64,000 nt of DNA, taken from the NCBI RefSeq assembly GCF_009193355.1, contig NZ_WBVT01000009.1, positions 29,403 to 93,402 on the forward strand, given 5' to 3'. The position numbers and the translations under genes are program-made. Positions 34,972 through 43,167 of the stretch are shown piece after piece (the stretch's first letter is position 1; every line of letters starts with the position of its first letter). This DNA comes from Bifidobacterium leontopitheci. Its GTDB lineage: Bacteria; Actinomycetota; Actinomycetes; Actinomycetales; Bifidobacteriaceae. The notes under the pieces are model-generated. The model was given only the letters and a program-made list of their open reading frames with translations. It was not told the DNA's origin and ran no database searches.

Positions 34972-35153
34972 GGCACAATCGGCCTGTTTTCGAGTACATT
35001 CCGGAGTAGGCGGGCATTGCCGCCAGTAGACACGATATGCCGCGATATGAGTTCCTTGGAAAATGGCGGAAACTGCAAGCCGATTTCCGGCCGATTCTGC
35101 TTGATACTCACGCCAATGCCCGCCTACTCCGGAATAGCCTTCAAATCATGCGG
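34972..35153 (-). repeat. Family I element, minus orientation
   Basis: On the minus strand the element starts CCGCATGATTTGAAGGCTAT, includes TCCGGAGTAGGCGGGCAT, the internal TTTCCGCCATTTTCCAAGG, and ends GCCCGCCTACTCCGGAATG followed by AAAACAGGCCGAT. It is the closest match to the copy at 47494, with ends and centre conserved and segments between them variable. Confidence 0.85.
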
Positions 35154-35479
35154 AATATGCGGGCGCGAACGCGCTGACATGCCCTGATATCGGCGCCCGA
35201 CCGGCAGCCTGCCAGTCGGATAACCTTGATTTGCCGGCTGCCGGCTGGCCCATGCAAGAGTCACCGGCCTGTTTTGGACGGTACTCCGTATGCTTTGGTG
35301 CCGGCGCCGGCTATAAGCCGCTTTCCGTCTGCCGACGCCATTGGTATCAAGCCGTTTCTGGGATGCCGTACCCGCCTCGTGCACCCATCCGCCGCGCGAA
35401 GGAACCTAAGAATACGGAATACGGCCCGCAACAAGTCGGATTCGCAGTAAGCCGGCCCCGCATCTGGCCGGCCCGCCCA

Positions 35480-36604
35480 TCAGTTGAACCCGACCACATG
35501 CTCAGCCACGGTGTACCCGCGCCGGATCACCCAGCGCCCCACCGAACCGCGCAGATTGAGTGCCCGCGAGACCAGCTTGCGCCGCACATCCTGCCCGATG
35601 CCCGCCGAGGCGGCGTCGATCGCCGCCCACATCTCGTCCTTGCGCCGGTAATTCGCCTTGTCCTTCGACAGGATCAGGAACACCGACGTCACCGAGCTCT
35701 CGATCGCAAGAAAATGGATCATATACCGATACAGCCCGTCCGGCACGGTCCCGCGCTCCGGCGTCGCCTCGACCATGCACCGGTTGACGTGCAGCAGCTG
35801 GTCCACCCGCCGGATCATCACGTCGGTCTGCACGCTTTGCCCGTCGCGCCCGATGAAATAGTGGTAGAACGGCACATCCAGGTACAGCATCGTGCGCACC
35901 CACGGGAACGGCTGGTACGCGTAGATGAAATCCACATAGAACGTGTGCTCCGGCAGCGTCATGCCGGAGTCGCGCACCACCTGCGTGCGGTAGATGAGCG
36001 CGTGCATGAGGATGTACTCGGCGATGCCGAACCGGCCGAGGTCGTCCCAGCCGAGTGTGCGCCCGGCCTGCATTGCGTGCCGGAAGTTCACCGTGTGCTT
36101 GTGCCGTTTGCCGACCTTGTCGTACACGTAGTTGGCCACGACCATGTCGACCGGGGCGGCCGCGTCGCGTTGTGCGCGCAACGTGTCCATCACCGTGTCG
36201 AACGAGGGCGTGTCCACCCAGTCGTCCGCGTCCACGACCTTCACGTACATGCCGCGCGCCGCCGCGATGCCCGTGTTGACCGCGCCGCCGTGTCCCTTGT
36301 TCGGCTGGTGGATGGCCCGCACGATGCCCGGATGCCGCCGCTCGTACAGGTCGGCGAGTTCGGCGGTCGCGTCGTGCGAGCCGTCGTCGACGATGAGGAC
36401 CTCGATGTCGCTGGTGTCGCTCGCCGAGAGCAGCGATGCCACGCACCGTTCGAGATACGTCTCCATGTTGTATGCCGGCACCACGAACGTGAGTGTTTTC
36501 GCGGTTTCGGCCGGGGCGGGCGTCGGGGTGTCGGCGGCAGTCGCCCCCGCGGCCGCAACCGTGCCCGCGCCCGGTTGGTTCGTTGGCTGGTCCATTGAAT
36601 CCAT
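35480..36604 (-). CDS. Family 2 glycosyltransferase
   Basis: Predicted 374-residue GT-A-fold glycosyltransferase. After a 38-residue Ala/Thr/Pro-rich N-terminus come LTFVVPAYNMETYLERCVAS, the nucleotide-binding IEVLIVDDGSHDAT, NKGHGGAVNTGI, and the DxD-type VVDADDWVD near residue 125. No membrane helix is obvious. Such enzymes build cell-wall or exopolysaccharide glycans. The start lacks a Shine-Dalgarno sequence; TATAAC (36612-36617) ends 7 nt before the ATG, suggesting a leaderless message. The gene lies 18 bp after the TetR-type gene on the same strand. Confidence 0.9.
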   Translation of the reverse strand: MDSMDQPTNQPGAGTVAAAGATAADTPTPAPAETAKTLTFVVPAYNMETYLERCVASLLSASDTSDIEVLIVDDGSHDATAELADLYERRHPGIVRAIHQPNKGHGGAVNTGIAAARGMYVKVVDADDWVDTPSFDTVMDTLRAQRDAAAPVDMVVANYVYDKVGKRHKHTVNFRHAMQAGRTLGWDDLGRFGIAEYILMHALIYRTQVVRDSGMTLPEHTFYVDFIYAYQPFPWVRTMLYLDVPFYHYFIGRDGQSVQTDVMIRRVDQLLHVNRCMVEATPERGTVPDGLYRYMIHFLAIESSVTSVFLILSKDKANYRRKDEMWAAIDAASAGIGQDVRRKLVSRALNLRGSVGRWVIRRGYTVAEHVVGFN

Positions 36605-36622
36605 GATGTCCGTTATACAGGG

Positions 36623-37456
36623 TCACTCTGATTTACGGCTAAGGAGGGCGGATGCGTCGTCGCCGGACTCGTCGGTGCTGGATGGTTCGCCGTCCGCTGG
36701 CTCGTTGACGTCGCCGTCCGCAGCGGCGTCTTCGCCGGATCCGGCTGCTTCCGCCGTCTTCCCGGCCTTCGCCGCCGCCTTCTCCTCGGCCTTGCGCGCC
36801 CGCGCCTCGGCCTTCGCGGCCTCCTGCTTCGCCTTCTGGCTCTCGAAGCGCAGCGTCGGCTTCGAGTCGAGCCGCGAGAGGCCATGCCACGCCAGGTCCA
36901 CGATGTACGCGGCCAGCTGCTCCTTGCTTACTTTGGGCCGGTCGGCCCAGTACTGCCCGGTGAACACGGTCATGCCGACGAGCATCTGCGCATAGTACGG
37001 CACGCCTTTGGGCGAGAGCTTCTGCCGTTTGAACGCCTCGGTCAGCAGGTCCTCGACGCGCAGGCTGATGTCGCCGAGCAGCGAGCTGAACGACCCGGCC
37101 GGATCGGTGCTCGGCGAGTCGCGTACGAGCACTTGGAACCCTTCGGCGTTCTCCTCTATATACGTGAGCAATGCGAGCGCCGCGCGTTCCACGATCTGCC
37201 GTGGGTGCGTGGTCGTGTCGGTGAGCGACTGGATGAGCGCGCCGGTGAGCGCCTGCATCTCGCGGTCGACGATCACGGCGTAGAGTCCCTCTTTGCCGCC
37301 GAAGTGTTCGTAGACGATCGGCTTGCTGACCTTGGCGTTCGCCGCGATCTCCTCGACGCTCACCGCCTCGAACCCCTTCGCCGCGAACAGTGCGCGTCCG
37401 ACGCGGATGAGTTGCTCACGGCGTTGCAGCGCCGTCATTCGTGAAGCATTTGCCAT
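36623..37456 (-). CDS. TetR-family regulator with basic/acidic C-terminal tail
   Basis: Predicted 277-residue regulator. The DNA-binding domain (about 10-58) contains VSVEEIAANAKVSKPIVYEHF. The C-terminal 75 residues are an added tail: first a Lys/Ala/Glu-rich helix (QKAKQEAAKAEARARKAEEK), then an acidic Gly/Asp/Ser-rich end, unusual for the family. The start at 37456 is supported by TACACT (37464-37469, minus strand) ending 7 nt upstream, again a leaderless arrangement. It probably controls itself and the glycosyltransferase gene 18 bp downstream. Confidence 0.88.
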   Translation of the reverse strand: MANASRMTALQRREQLIRVGRALFAAKGFEAVSVEEIAANAKVSKPIVYEHFGGKEGLYAVIVDREMQALTGALIQSLTDTTTHPRQIVERAALALLTYIEENAEGFQVLVRDSPSTDPAGSFSSLLGDISLRVEDLLTEAFKRQKLSPKGVPYYAQMLVGMTVFTGQYWADRPKVSKEQLAAYIVDLAWHGLSRLDSKPTLRFESQKAKQEAAKAEARARKAEEKAAAKAGKTAEAAGSGEDAAADGDVNEPADGEPSSTDESGDDASALLSRKSE

Positions 37457-37705
37457 GCCCACCAGTGTAATTGCCGAGCTGACCTCGGCCGGGTGAGCGG
37501 AGGTCGGGGCGCATGCGCGGCATGTATTCTGTTCTCCATGCGACGTTACCGGTCAAGCCGTTCGGCGGTTCGTGCCGTCCGGACACGGCTCGCCGGACTC
37601 ACGTCGATGGTCTTGCCGGCGTCGCGATGCCGGAGCCAATGACAATCCGCGGCGAGGGTTCGCGCCGCCTGTCCCGTTTCCGTCGGGTGCGCCGACTCCC
37701 GCGAT

Positions 37706-37742
37706 GTGTGCTGATGTGGTAAAATGCGTCACACCAGCACAC
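37706..37742. promoter_or_regulatory. Promoter with operator of the DinJ/YafQ operon
   Basis: The extended -10 TGGTAAAAT (hexamer 37720-37725) is bracketed by an inverted repeat: GTGTGCTGATGTG (37706-37718) and CACACCAGCACAC (37730-37742), 12 of 13 positions complementary. Its position over the -10 fits autorepression by the antitoxin or the toxin-antitoxin complex. Confidence 0.7.
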
Positions 37743-37782
37743 AGTGCGTACGACATACAGGCACATGCAAAGGAGGTCCGTT

Positions 37783-38079
37783 ATGACCGCAACGATGGTA
37801 GCCCCCGCCAAGGCGACGGAGTCCAAGGCCATCAGGGCCAACAAGCAGATCATCGCCCAGGCGTCGGAGGTGGCCGAGGAATACGGGCTCACCCTCGCCT
37901 CCGTCACCCGCGCGTTCTGGACGCAGATGGCCCGCACCCGCAGCATCCCGCTCACCTTCGAGTCGGAGCGGCCCAACGAGGAGAGCCGTGAGGCCCTCCG
38001 TGAAACCGAGGAGATCATCAGAAACGGCGGCCCCTCGTACGCCAGTCTCGATGAGATGTACAAGAGTCTGGGCATCTGA
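37783..38079 (+). CDS. RelB/DinJ-family antitoxin
   Basis: Predicted 98-residue antitoxin. The N-terminal half (KAIRANKQIIAQASEVAEEY, then GLTLASVTRAFWTQMA) has the ribbon-helix-helix pattern of RelB/DinJ proteins. The acidic C-terminal part with EALRETEEI and SYASLDEMYKSLGI is the expected toxin-binding tail. AAAGGAGG precedes the ATG. The stop codon overlaps the toxin start by 1 nt (TGATG). Confidence 0.88.
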   Translation: MTATMVAPAKATESKAIRANKQIIAQASEVAEEYGLTLASVTRAFWTQMARTRSIPLTFESERPNEESREALRETEEIIRNGGPSYASLDEMYKSLGI

Positions 38080-38369
38080 TGTTGAGGCCGGCACCCACCG
38101 CGAAATACGCGCGAGACCTCAAACGTCTGCGGAAACGCCACGTCGACATCGGGCCGCTTGACACAGTGATGCAGCTCATTCTCGACAACACCGTCGAATC
38201 CATCGAGGAGCTGAAGCGCCGCCACAGCATGCACACGCTGTCGGGTGAGTGGCGCGGCTCCAACGAGTGCCATGTCGCCACCGCCGGCGACTGGCTGCTC
38301 ATCTGGTGCACCACCGATGAACTGGCCATCTTCCAGCGCGCCGGCACCCACGACGAGCTTTTCGGCTGA
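38079..38369 (+). CDS. YafQ-family mRNA interferase toxin
   Basis: Predicted 96-residue RelE-superfamily ribonuclease that would cleave mRNA in the ribosome. Family features are KYARDLKRLRKRHVDIGPL, the central HxL/SGEWRGSNECHV segment, DWLLIW, and the C-terminal RAGTHDELF with His91 matching the catalytic His of E. coli YafQ. Translation is coupled to the antitoxin through TGATG. The pair appears intact. Confidence 0.9.
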   Translation: MLRPAPTAKYARDLKRLRKRHVDIGPLDTVMQLILDNTVESIEELKRRHSMHTLSGEWRGSNECHVATAGDWLLIWCTTDELAIFQRAGTHDELFG

Positions 38370-38374
38370 CCGCG

Positions 38375-38665
38375 CACACGTCATCGTCGGTTTCGTTCTT
38401 GCGGCCGTCCGCTCAGTTGCCGGGGACTTCACCATGCTGGACGAGAACAAAGAGACCGCGGGGAAGATCCGCACCGCCGCCGCAGGTTCGTCGCGAACGC
38501 GTGGCGCGACTACGACGCCACAGCGGCGGGAGTCCGGCTTGACGCGATCGTCGAGTGGCATCGGCTCAAACCGGCCGTCGCTTGCGCCCAGGGCCGAGAC
38601 CGCCGCGCCATCGCCCGCCACCTGCCCGCCTTTCCGCGTCCCCACCGTCGCATGTACTACTCTTG
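38375..38665 (+). pseudogene. Possible gene relic upstream of the metallophosphatase
   Basis: The 301-bp gap after the toxin has no repeat. One frame ending just before 38671 reads WRDYDATAAGVRLDAIVEWH and RRAIARHLPAF, which looks protein-like. Another frame upstream reads FTMLDENKETAGKIR. Joining them needs a frameshift near 38485. No start or family is recognised, so this is only a possible decayed gene. Confidence 0.22.
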
Positions 38666-38670
38666 ACCGT

Positions 38671-40008
38671 ATGACGGATTTCAACATCACCACGACGCGG
38701 CAGACCGCCGCCGGTTCCGGCATGGCGGCCGCGCCCGAGGACGTGCGCCCGGTCTCCGTGTCGGCGCGGCTGGGACGGCTGCAGTTCCACCGTTCCGGCA
38801 AGTTCCGCGTGCTCCAGCTCGCCGACATCCAGGACAGTCCGAAAGTCAACAAGGACACGGTCCGGCTCATCGCCGCCGCGCTGGACGCCGCCCGGCCGGA
38901 CGTCGTGATCTTCACCGGCAACCAGATCGCCGGTTATGACGACGTGTTCCGCGACACGTTCCGCCGTCGCCGTTGGGACGACGCGAACCGCACGCACATC
39001 GGCGTGACGACCAGCAAGGTGCGCGTGGCGATGGGCGAGATGCTGCGGCCGCTCATCGAACGCGGCATCCCGTTCGCGTGGACGTACGGCAACCATGACA
39101 TGCAGAGCGGCCTCGACACGTCGGTCATGGAGGAGATGGTCCGCTACTTTCCCGGCTGCCTGAACCCGCCGAGCCCGGCCGCCGCCGAGCCATTCGCCGA
39201 CGCGGCCGACGATGCCGCCGACGTCCCGTTCGTCGAGCAGGCGGTCCCCGAGTCCGGACTGCCCGACCAGCGGGTGATCTCGTGCGAGCCGGGCACGTTC
39301 GCGCTGCCGGTCATGAGCGCGGACCGTTCGCGCGTGGTGCTGGGACTGGTCGTGCTCGACTCCGGCGACTACGCGCGCGAAGGCGGCTACGGCTCGCCCA
39401 GCGCCCGCGCGCTGCGGTTCCTGCGCGAGGTGCCGCAACGGATTGGCGGCGCTCGTTCGCTCGTGTTCCAGCATCTGCCGCTGCCGCAGTACTATGACGT
39501 GCTGCGCACGGTGCCGAGCAACGAGGAGAACGCGATGCAGGGGTATCGCACGCACGACGCGCAGTACTACGTGCTCGACCCCGACCGCACGCTGCCCGGC
39601 GGCTACCTCGGCGAGGGCGTGAGCTGCCCCGACCATGACAGCGGCGAGTTCGCGATCCTGCGCGACACGGACGGGTATATCGGCGTCGTCGCCGGGCATG
39701 ACCATCGCAACGGCTTCGTCGGCTCGCTCAACGGGCTGATGCTCGTCGCCACGCCGACCTGCGGGTTTTCGTCGTACGGTCCGGCCGCCGCGAACCGTGC
39801 CGCCCGGCTGTTCGAGTTCGACATCCGCCACCCGTACAGCCCACGTACGCAGCTGCTCACGTACGGCGAGCTCGTGGGCAAGCCGAGCGGCGGCAAGGCG
39901 TATACGTTCGCGGTCGAAGGCCAGTCGAACGCGGCCGGCGGCGACGTCAACCTGTTGAAGAAGCCCGGCCTGCTCGCCGGCGTCGCCGCAGTGCTCAAGA
40001 AGCTGTAG
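38671..40008 (+). CDS. Calcineurin-like metallophosphatase (PAP29-like)
   Basis: Predicted 445-residue metal-dependent phosphatase. Motifs appear in order: LQLADIQD (about 50), VVIFTGNQI (about 90, Asn-Gln instead of the usual GD-N), YGNHDMQS (about 140), QHLPLPQYY (about 265) and GHDHRNGF (about 345). The arrangement resembles the plant-type PAP29/Sia1 group. The changed second motif deserves attention, because Asp or Asn there binds the bridging metal. No signal peptide is visible. There is no Shine-Dalgarno sequence; TACTCT (38658-38663) ends 7 nt before the ATG, so the message may be leaderless. Substrate unknown. Confidence 0.85.
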   Translation: MTDFNITTTRQTAAGSGMAAAPEDVRPVSVSARLGRLQFHRSGKFRVLQLADIQDSPKVNKDTVRLIAAALDAARPDVVIFTGNQIAGYDDVFRDTFRRRRWDDANRTHIGVTTSKVRVAMGEMLRPLIERGIPFAWTYGNHDMQSGLDTSVMEEMVRYFPGCLNPPSPAAAEPFADAADDAADVPFVEQAVPESGLPDQRVISCEPGTFALPVMSADRSRVVLGLVVLDSGDYAREGGYGSPSARALRFLREVPQRIGGARSLVFQHLPLPQYYDVLRTVPSNEENAMQGYRTHDAQYYVLDPDRTLPGGYLGEGVSCPDHDSGEFAILRDTDGYIGVVAGHDHRNGFVGSLNGLMLVATPTCGFSSYGPAAANRAARLFEFDIRHPYSPRTQLLTYGELVGKPSGGKAYTFAVEGQSNAAGGDVNLLKKPGLLAGVAAVLKKL

Positions 40009-40083
40009 TGGGACGGGCGGGGCGGCTGTCGGCGAGCGTCTGTGGCTGTTTAGAGGCGTCTTGGCGTAGTCGCGCCCGTGGTT

Positions 40084-40253
40084 TCCGCTTGATTTACGGG
40101 CTTTTCCCGAATAGGCGGGCATCGGTGTGAGTATCGCGGGGAATTCGCCCTGCGGTTTCCGCGGTTTTCCAAGGAATGGGCTCCGGGGTATGCCGCGTCT
40201 GCCGGGGTGATGCCCGCCTATTACGGAATGCGGCTGGAAACAGGCCGTTTGCG
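40084..40253 (+). repeat. Family I element, copy between metallophosphatase and LacI genes
   Basis: The ends read TTCCCGAATAGGCGGGCATC and GATGCCCGCCTATTACGGAA, with the internal TTTCCGCGGTTTTCCAAGG and right-end GAAACAGGCCGTTTG. Length is about 170 bp as in the other copies. Confidence 0.85.
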
Positions 40254-40278
40254 CTGTATGCCCGTGCTTGTGCTCCCC

Positions 40279-40409
40279 TCAAGATGCACATTGTGCATTT
40301 TCAGGGGAGCCGACCCTTGGATTGTGCGCCTTAAGGTGCACATTCTTAGGGTTTTCATTGCATATCCATTACAAAAAATCCCCAAGGTGCACATTGTGCA
40401 TCTTGGGGT
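40279..40409 (+). repeat. Family D triple palindrome, copy 3
   Basis: Sites start at 40281, 40333 and 40384 (52 and 51 bp). The outer sites read AAGATGCACATTGTGCAT and AAGGTGCACATTGTGCATC. It is followed by GC-rich dyads built on GCGAATCCGGGTACGGCGGC, at 40486 and 40608, 122 bp apart, with an inverted partner near 40433. No gene is seen in 40009-40781. Confidence 0.83.
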
Positions 40410-40781
40410 ATACGGGATGCGGGAGTGCGGGCCGGATTCGCCTGCCCGCGCCCGCAGACAACGCGCCAGCCCCGCCCGTTGCTGCGCGAATCCGGGTACG
40501 GCGGCCGGCTTGACCTGGCTAATCGGGCTGGCCTGGAGCATCCGGCAGCAAGGGAGGAAGGGGAGCGAATCAACCGAGCTCGGCCTGGCTCCCCGGAGTC
40601 ATGCCGAGCGAATCCGGGTACGGCGGCCAGTTGATCTAGTCGGCCCGGATCCTGCACCTTACCGTGTGCATCCGGATGCGACGACTAGCCTTGGCCTGAC
40701 TGGGCCGGAGTCCCGCGCCATATCGCGCAATCCGCACCCGTGGCCGCCGCGGAGGGGAACACGTTCACATGCCCCTACGCC

Positions 40782-41843
40782 TTACTGCGCGAAGCCGGGC
40801 ACGGTGGTCGCGCGGCGCGTGAACTTGGGCGGCGTGGTCTCCAATCCCGGCTCCATCTCATCGCCTTCGACCTGCCCCACGGCAAGGTCCACCGCGCGAT
40901 GGCCAGTGATCTCGGCCTCCGGCGAGACGTTGCTGACCGGCACGGGCTGCGCGGCGGCGAACTCGTCGCTGCACTCGCCGATGAGCGCGATGTCGCGTCC
41001 CGGCTCGACGCCGCGCATCAGCATCATCTGTTCGATCCAAGCGAGCGTGCGCGGCGACCGCGCGTAGACGCACACGCCGCCACGCGCCTTCCACTCGTCG
41101 AACCGGTCCGCAATCGGCGCGAACGACTGCCAGCTGGTGTCCCGCGCATCGAACCGCTCCCACGTCATGCCGTACCGTTCCGCGCCTTCGCGCGTGGTCC
41201 GCTCGTACGCTTCGATGAACGGGAACCGTCCGTTGCCGCGCGGGTCGCCCACCACGACGAGCGAGTGAGCGCCGATCGCATGCGCCTCCCAGACCGCCAG
41301 CCCGTCAATCGCCGAACGGTCCGCGTTGACGCAGCGGAAGACGTAAGGTTCACCCGGATTGCCGTACGGCACGACCGGCACGCCGAGCTTCGCCGCCTGC
41401 GCGAGCCGCCGGTCGTTCGTGCGGATGTCGAGCATGATGAACGCGTCGACGAGCTTGCCCTTGGCGAGCCGCCGCATGTCGTCGGTGACGCTGGCGGCCG
41501 ACTCGTCGCCGTGCTTGTCCGGCCGCGAGGTGAGCAGGATGAGGTCGTATCTGCGCTCGCGGGCGCGGGTCTGGATCGCCCGGATGATGGGCAGCAGTTC
41601 GGCGCCCTGCGTGTCCGCTGTCATCTCGGTGACGAGTCCGAGGATGTGCGAATGCCCGATGATCATGGCCTGCGCGTGCAGGTCGGGCACGTAGCCGAGC
41701 TGGTCCATGGCGCGCCTCACCTTGGCCTGCGTTTTGGCGGAGATGTTGCGTTTGCCGCTGAGCACGTACGACACCGTGCTTTGCGAGACCCCGGCCAGTG
41801 CGGCCACGTCCTTCGATGATACGGTGCGTTGCGGTGCGGGCAT
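40782..41843 (-). CDS. LacI-family transcriptional regulator
   Basis: Predicted 353-residue repressor. The N-terminal helix-turn-helix is SSKDVAALAGVSQSTVSYVL (about 9-28), followed by the hinge RAMDQLGYVPDLHA. The periplasmic-binding-protein-like domain fills the rest. AAAGGAACC precedes the ATG. It is divergent from the GH43 gene but 1.3 kb away, so it may regulate that gene or a distant carbohydrate locus. The effector cannot be read from sequence. Confidence 0.92.
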   Translation of the reverse strand: MPAPQRTVSSKDVAALAGVSQSTVSYVLSGKRNISAKTQAKVRRAMDQLGYVPDLHAQAMIIGHSHILGLVTEMTADTQGAELLPIIRAIQTRARERRYDLILLTSRPDKHGDESAASVTDDMRRLAKGKLVDAFIMLDIRTNDRRLAQAAKLGVPVVPYGNPGEPYVFRCVNADRSAIDGLAVWEAHAIGAHSLVVVGDPRGNGRFPFIEAYERTTREGAERYGMTWERFDARDTSWQSFAPIADRFDEWKARGGVCVYARSPRTLAWIEQMMLMRGVEPGRDIALIGECSDEFAAAQPVPVSNVSPEAEITGHRAVDLAVGQVEGDEMEPGLETTPPKFTRRATTVPGFAQ

Positions 41844-42208
41844 GCGTGGTTCCTTTGGCTTGGGATGGGACTGATGGGCTGTCGATACGTTTCCTAAGTA
41901 TATGCGTGTGCCGTGGCGTGCGCGGTGTGCGCGTTCACTGGTGAAATATGAGACGAATTATTTGGGACTGCCCTATTGTGTGCACTTGGTGAGGCGGTTA
42001 TGCGAGATGTGGGTGTTTTGGTTCGGCGTTTTTCGTGGTTCCTGTTGGTCGTATATCGCGAAAAGGTTGGAAAATGGCCGAAATGGAATTCCGGTGTTGC
42101 CGACGGAGCGCAAACGAAACACCCACATCTCGCAAAAGGCACGGTTGCGGGCGGTCTGTGGCTCTCATTCAGTCATTCTTCCGTTTCTTCCGTTTCTTCC
42201 GTTTTTCC

Positions 42209-42235
42209 GTCACAGCGTGTACCTACCCGCTGTGA
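42209..42235. repeat. Family C single palindrome
   Basis: GTCACAGCGTGTACCTACCC leads into GCTGTGA. It follows a run of TTTCTTCCG direct repeats (42175-42205). Confidence 0.75.
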
Positions 42236-42306
42236 TATCGTCCGCGGGGCAAGAACCTACGTCAAGCGGGTGCTCCGGTTCGAGGCCTGGGCGGGGATAT
42301 CGCCGG

Positions 42307-42477
42307 CGGCGCAAGGATTTACGGAAAGAAGCCCCATCGCCGTTATTTCTTGCGCCGCTGCTTGCTCAGCGCAAGGATTTACGGAAATCGACGTTATCGG
42401 CCGTAAATCCTTGCACTGGTGCCGTGCCGGCGCAAGGATTTACGGCCGAAGCCTGTGATATCCGTAATTCCTCGCGC
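42307..42477 (+). repeat. Family G triple dyad array (60-61 bp period)
   Basis: GCAAGGATTTACGG starts at 42311, 42371 and 42432. Each is followed about 20 nt later by an inverse half such as CCGTAAATCCTTGC, so each unit is a hairpin of about 46 nt. The surrounding 41844-43167 also holds two copies of GGTTGGCGTGTCTCGCGCGC (42622 and 42686) and no credible gene. Confidence 0.82.
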
Positions 42478-42959
42478 TGTCGTTGCGGCCGCGTGACGTC
42501 GTGCGTCCCTTCGTGCGCCCCTAAACGGGTAGTGCCCGAAATCTTGAGTACTGTACTCATCGCCACGGGGACGGGCGAAGATCAAAGTGCGCAAGATACC
42601 GGGCTCTACTCCAAAACGTGCGGTTGGCGTGTCTCGCGCGCGCGGGTCCCGATGGGCTTCGCTGACCCCCGTCACCGAAGCCTCGGGTTGGCGTGTCTCG
42701 CGCGCGGGCCCCGATGCGCATTCGCGCTTGTCCCGGCGTGTCGTGCGATGGGGTTTCGCACATGCACGGTGTGCGGTTGCGCGTGATGCAATAGTCGGTT
42801 TTCCTTCTTGTTGTTCCGGTGATGTACGCGCTTACATCATGATGCTGAGCGGCGCGGCGAGAGCGTCGGGGCATCACGTCGCCGAGGTCGTGCGCTGTGA
42901 TGTGTGCACCGGCGCAGCGCAACAATGTCGTAAATCGTATCAATTACTGTCGTTCCGCG

Positions 42960-42988
42960 TTGAGACGTATCGAATTCCGCGCTATCAT
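42960..42988 (+). promoter_or_regulatory. Promoter of the GH43 surface protein gene
   Basis: TTGAGA (42960-42965), a 17-nt spacer and TATCAT (42983-42988) predict a start near 42995, giving a 170-nt leader. Two related sequences, CGTATCAATTAC and CGTATCGAATTC, lie just upstream and over the spacer and could be operator sites. Confidence 0.55.
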
Positions 42989-43167
42989 ATGGGTCAATGG
43001 TTGCGCAAACATGACGGCAGTCATCGCGCGCAGTCATCCCACTCGAAGATGGATGTGGCCGCAGGCGGCAAAGGAAGCGCCTCCGCTGTCGCAACCGCAT
43101 TCGGCGTGGAAATCAACTCAAGGTATGGCCGATGATGACGTTGCCATACCGGTGCGAAGGAGACACT

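Larger units (their letters stand above)
34410..35479. other. Gene-free region with four repeat families
   Basis: A family A variant hairpin lies at about 34542-34590 (a CCCCCGATGACGGGGG stem, then a TGCATTGCGAAGTGAGACTG hairpin). Family B copy 4 is at 34680-34782 and family I at 34972-35153. Near 35280 and 35403 lie inverted sequences of the type TACTCCGTATNCTT, and GGAACCTAAGAATACGGAAT also has a relative at 26086-26103. Short frames here are not convincing as genes. Confidence 0.75.

Noticed and set aside
42587..43135. 182-residue frame upstream of the GH43 gene
   Set aside because: Arg/Ser/His-rich, made of GGTTGGCGTGTCTCGCGCGC repeats and promoter DNA, no ribosome-binding site or recognisable domain.
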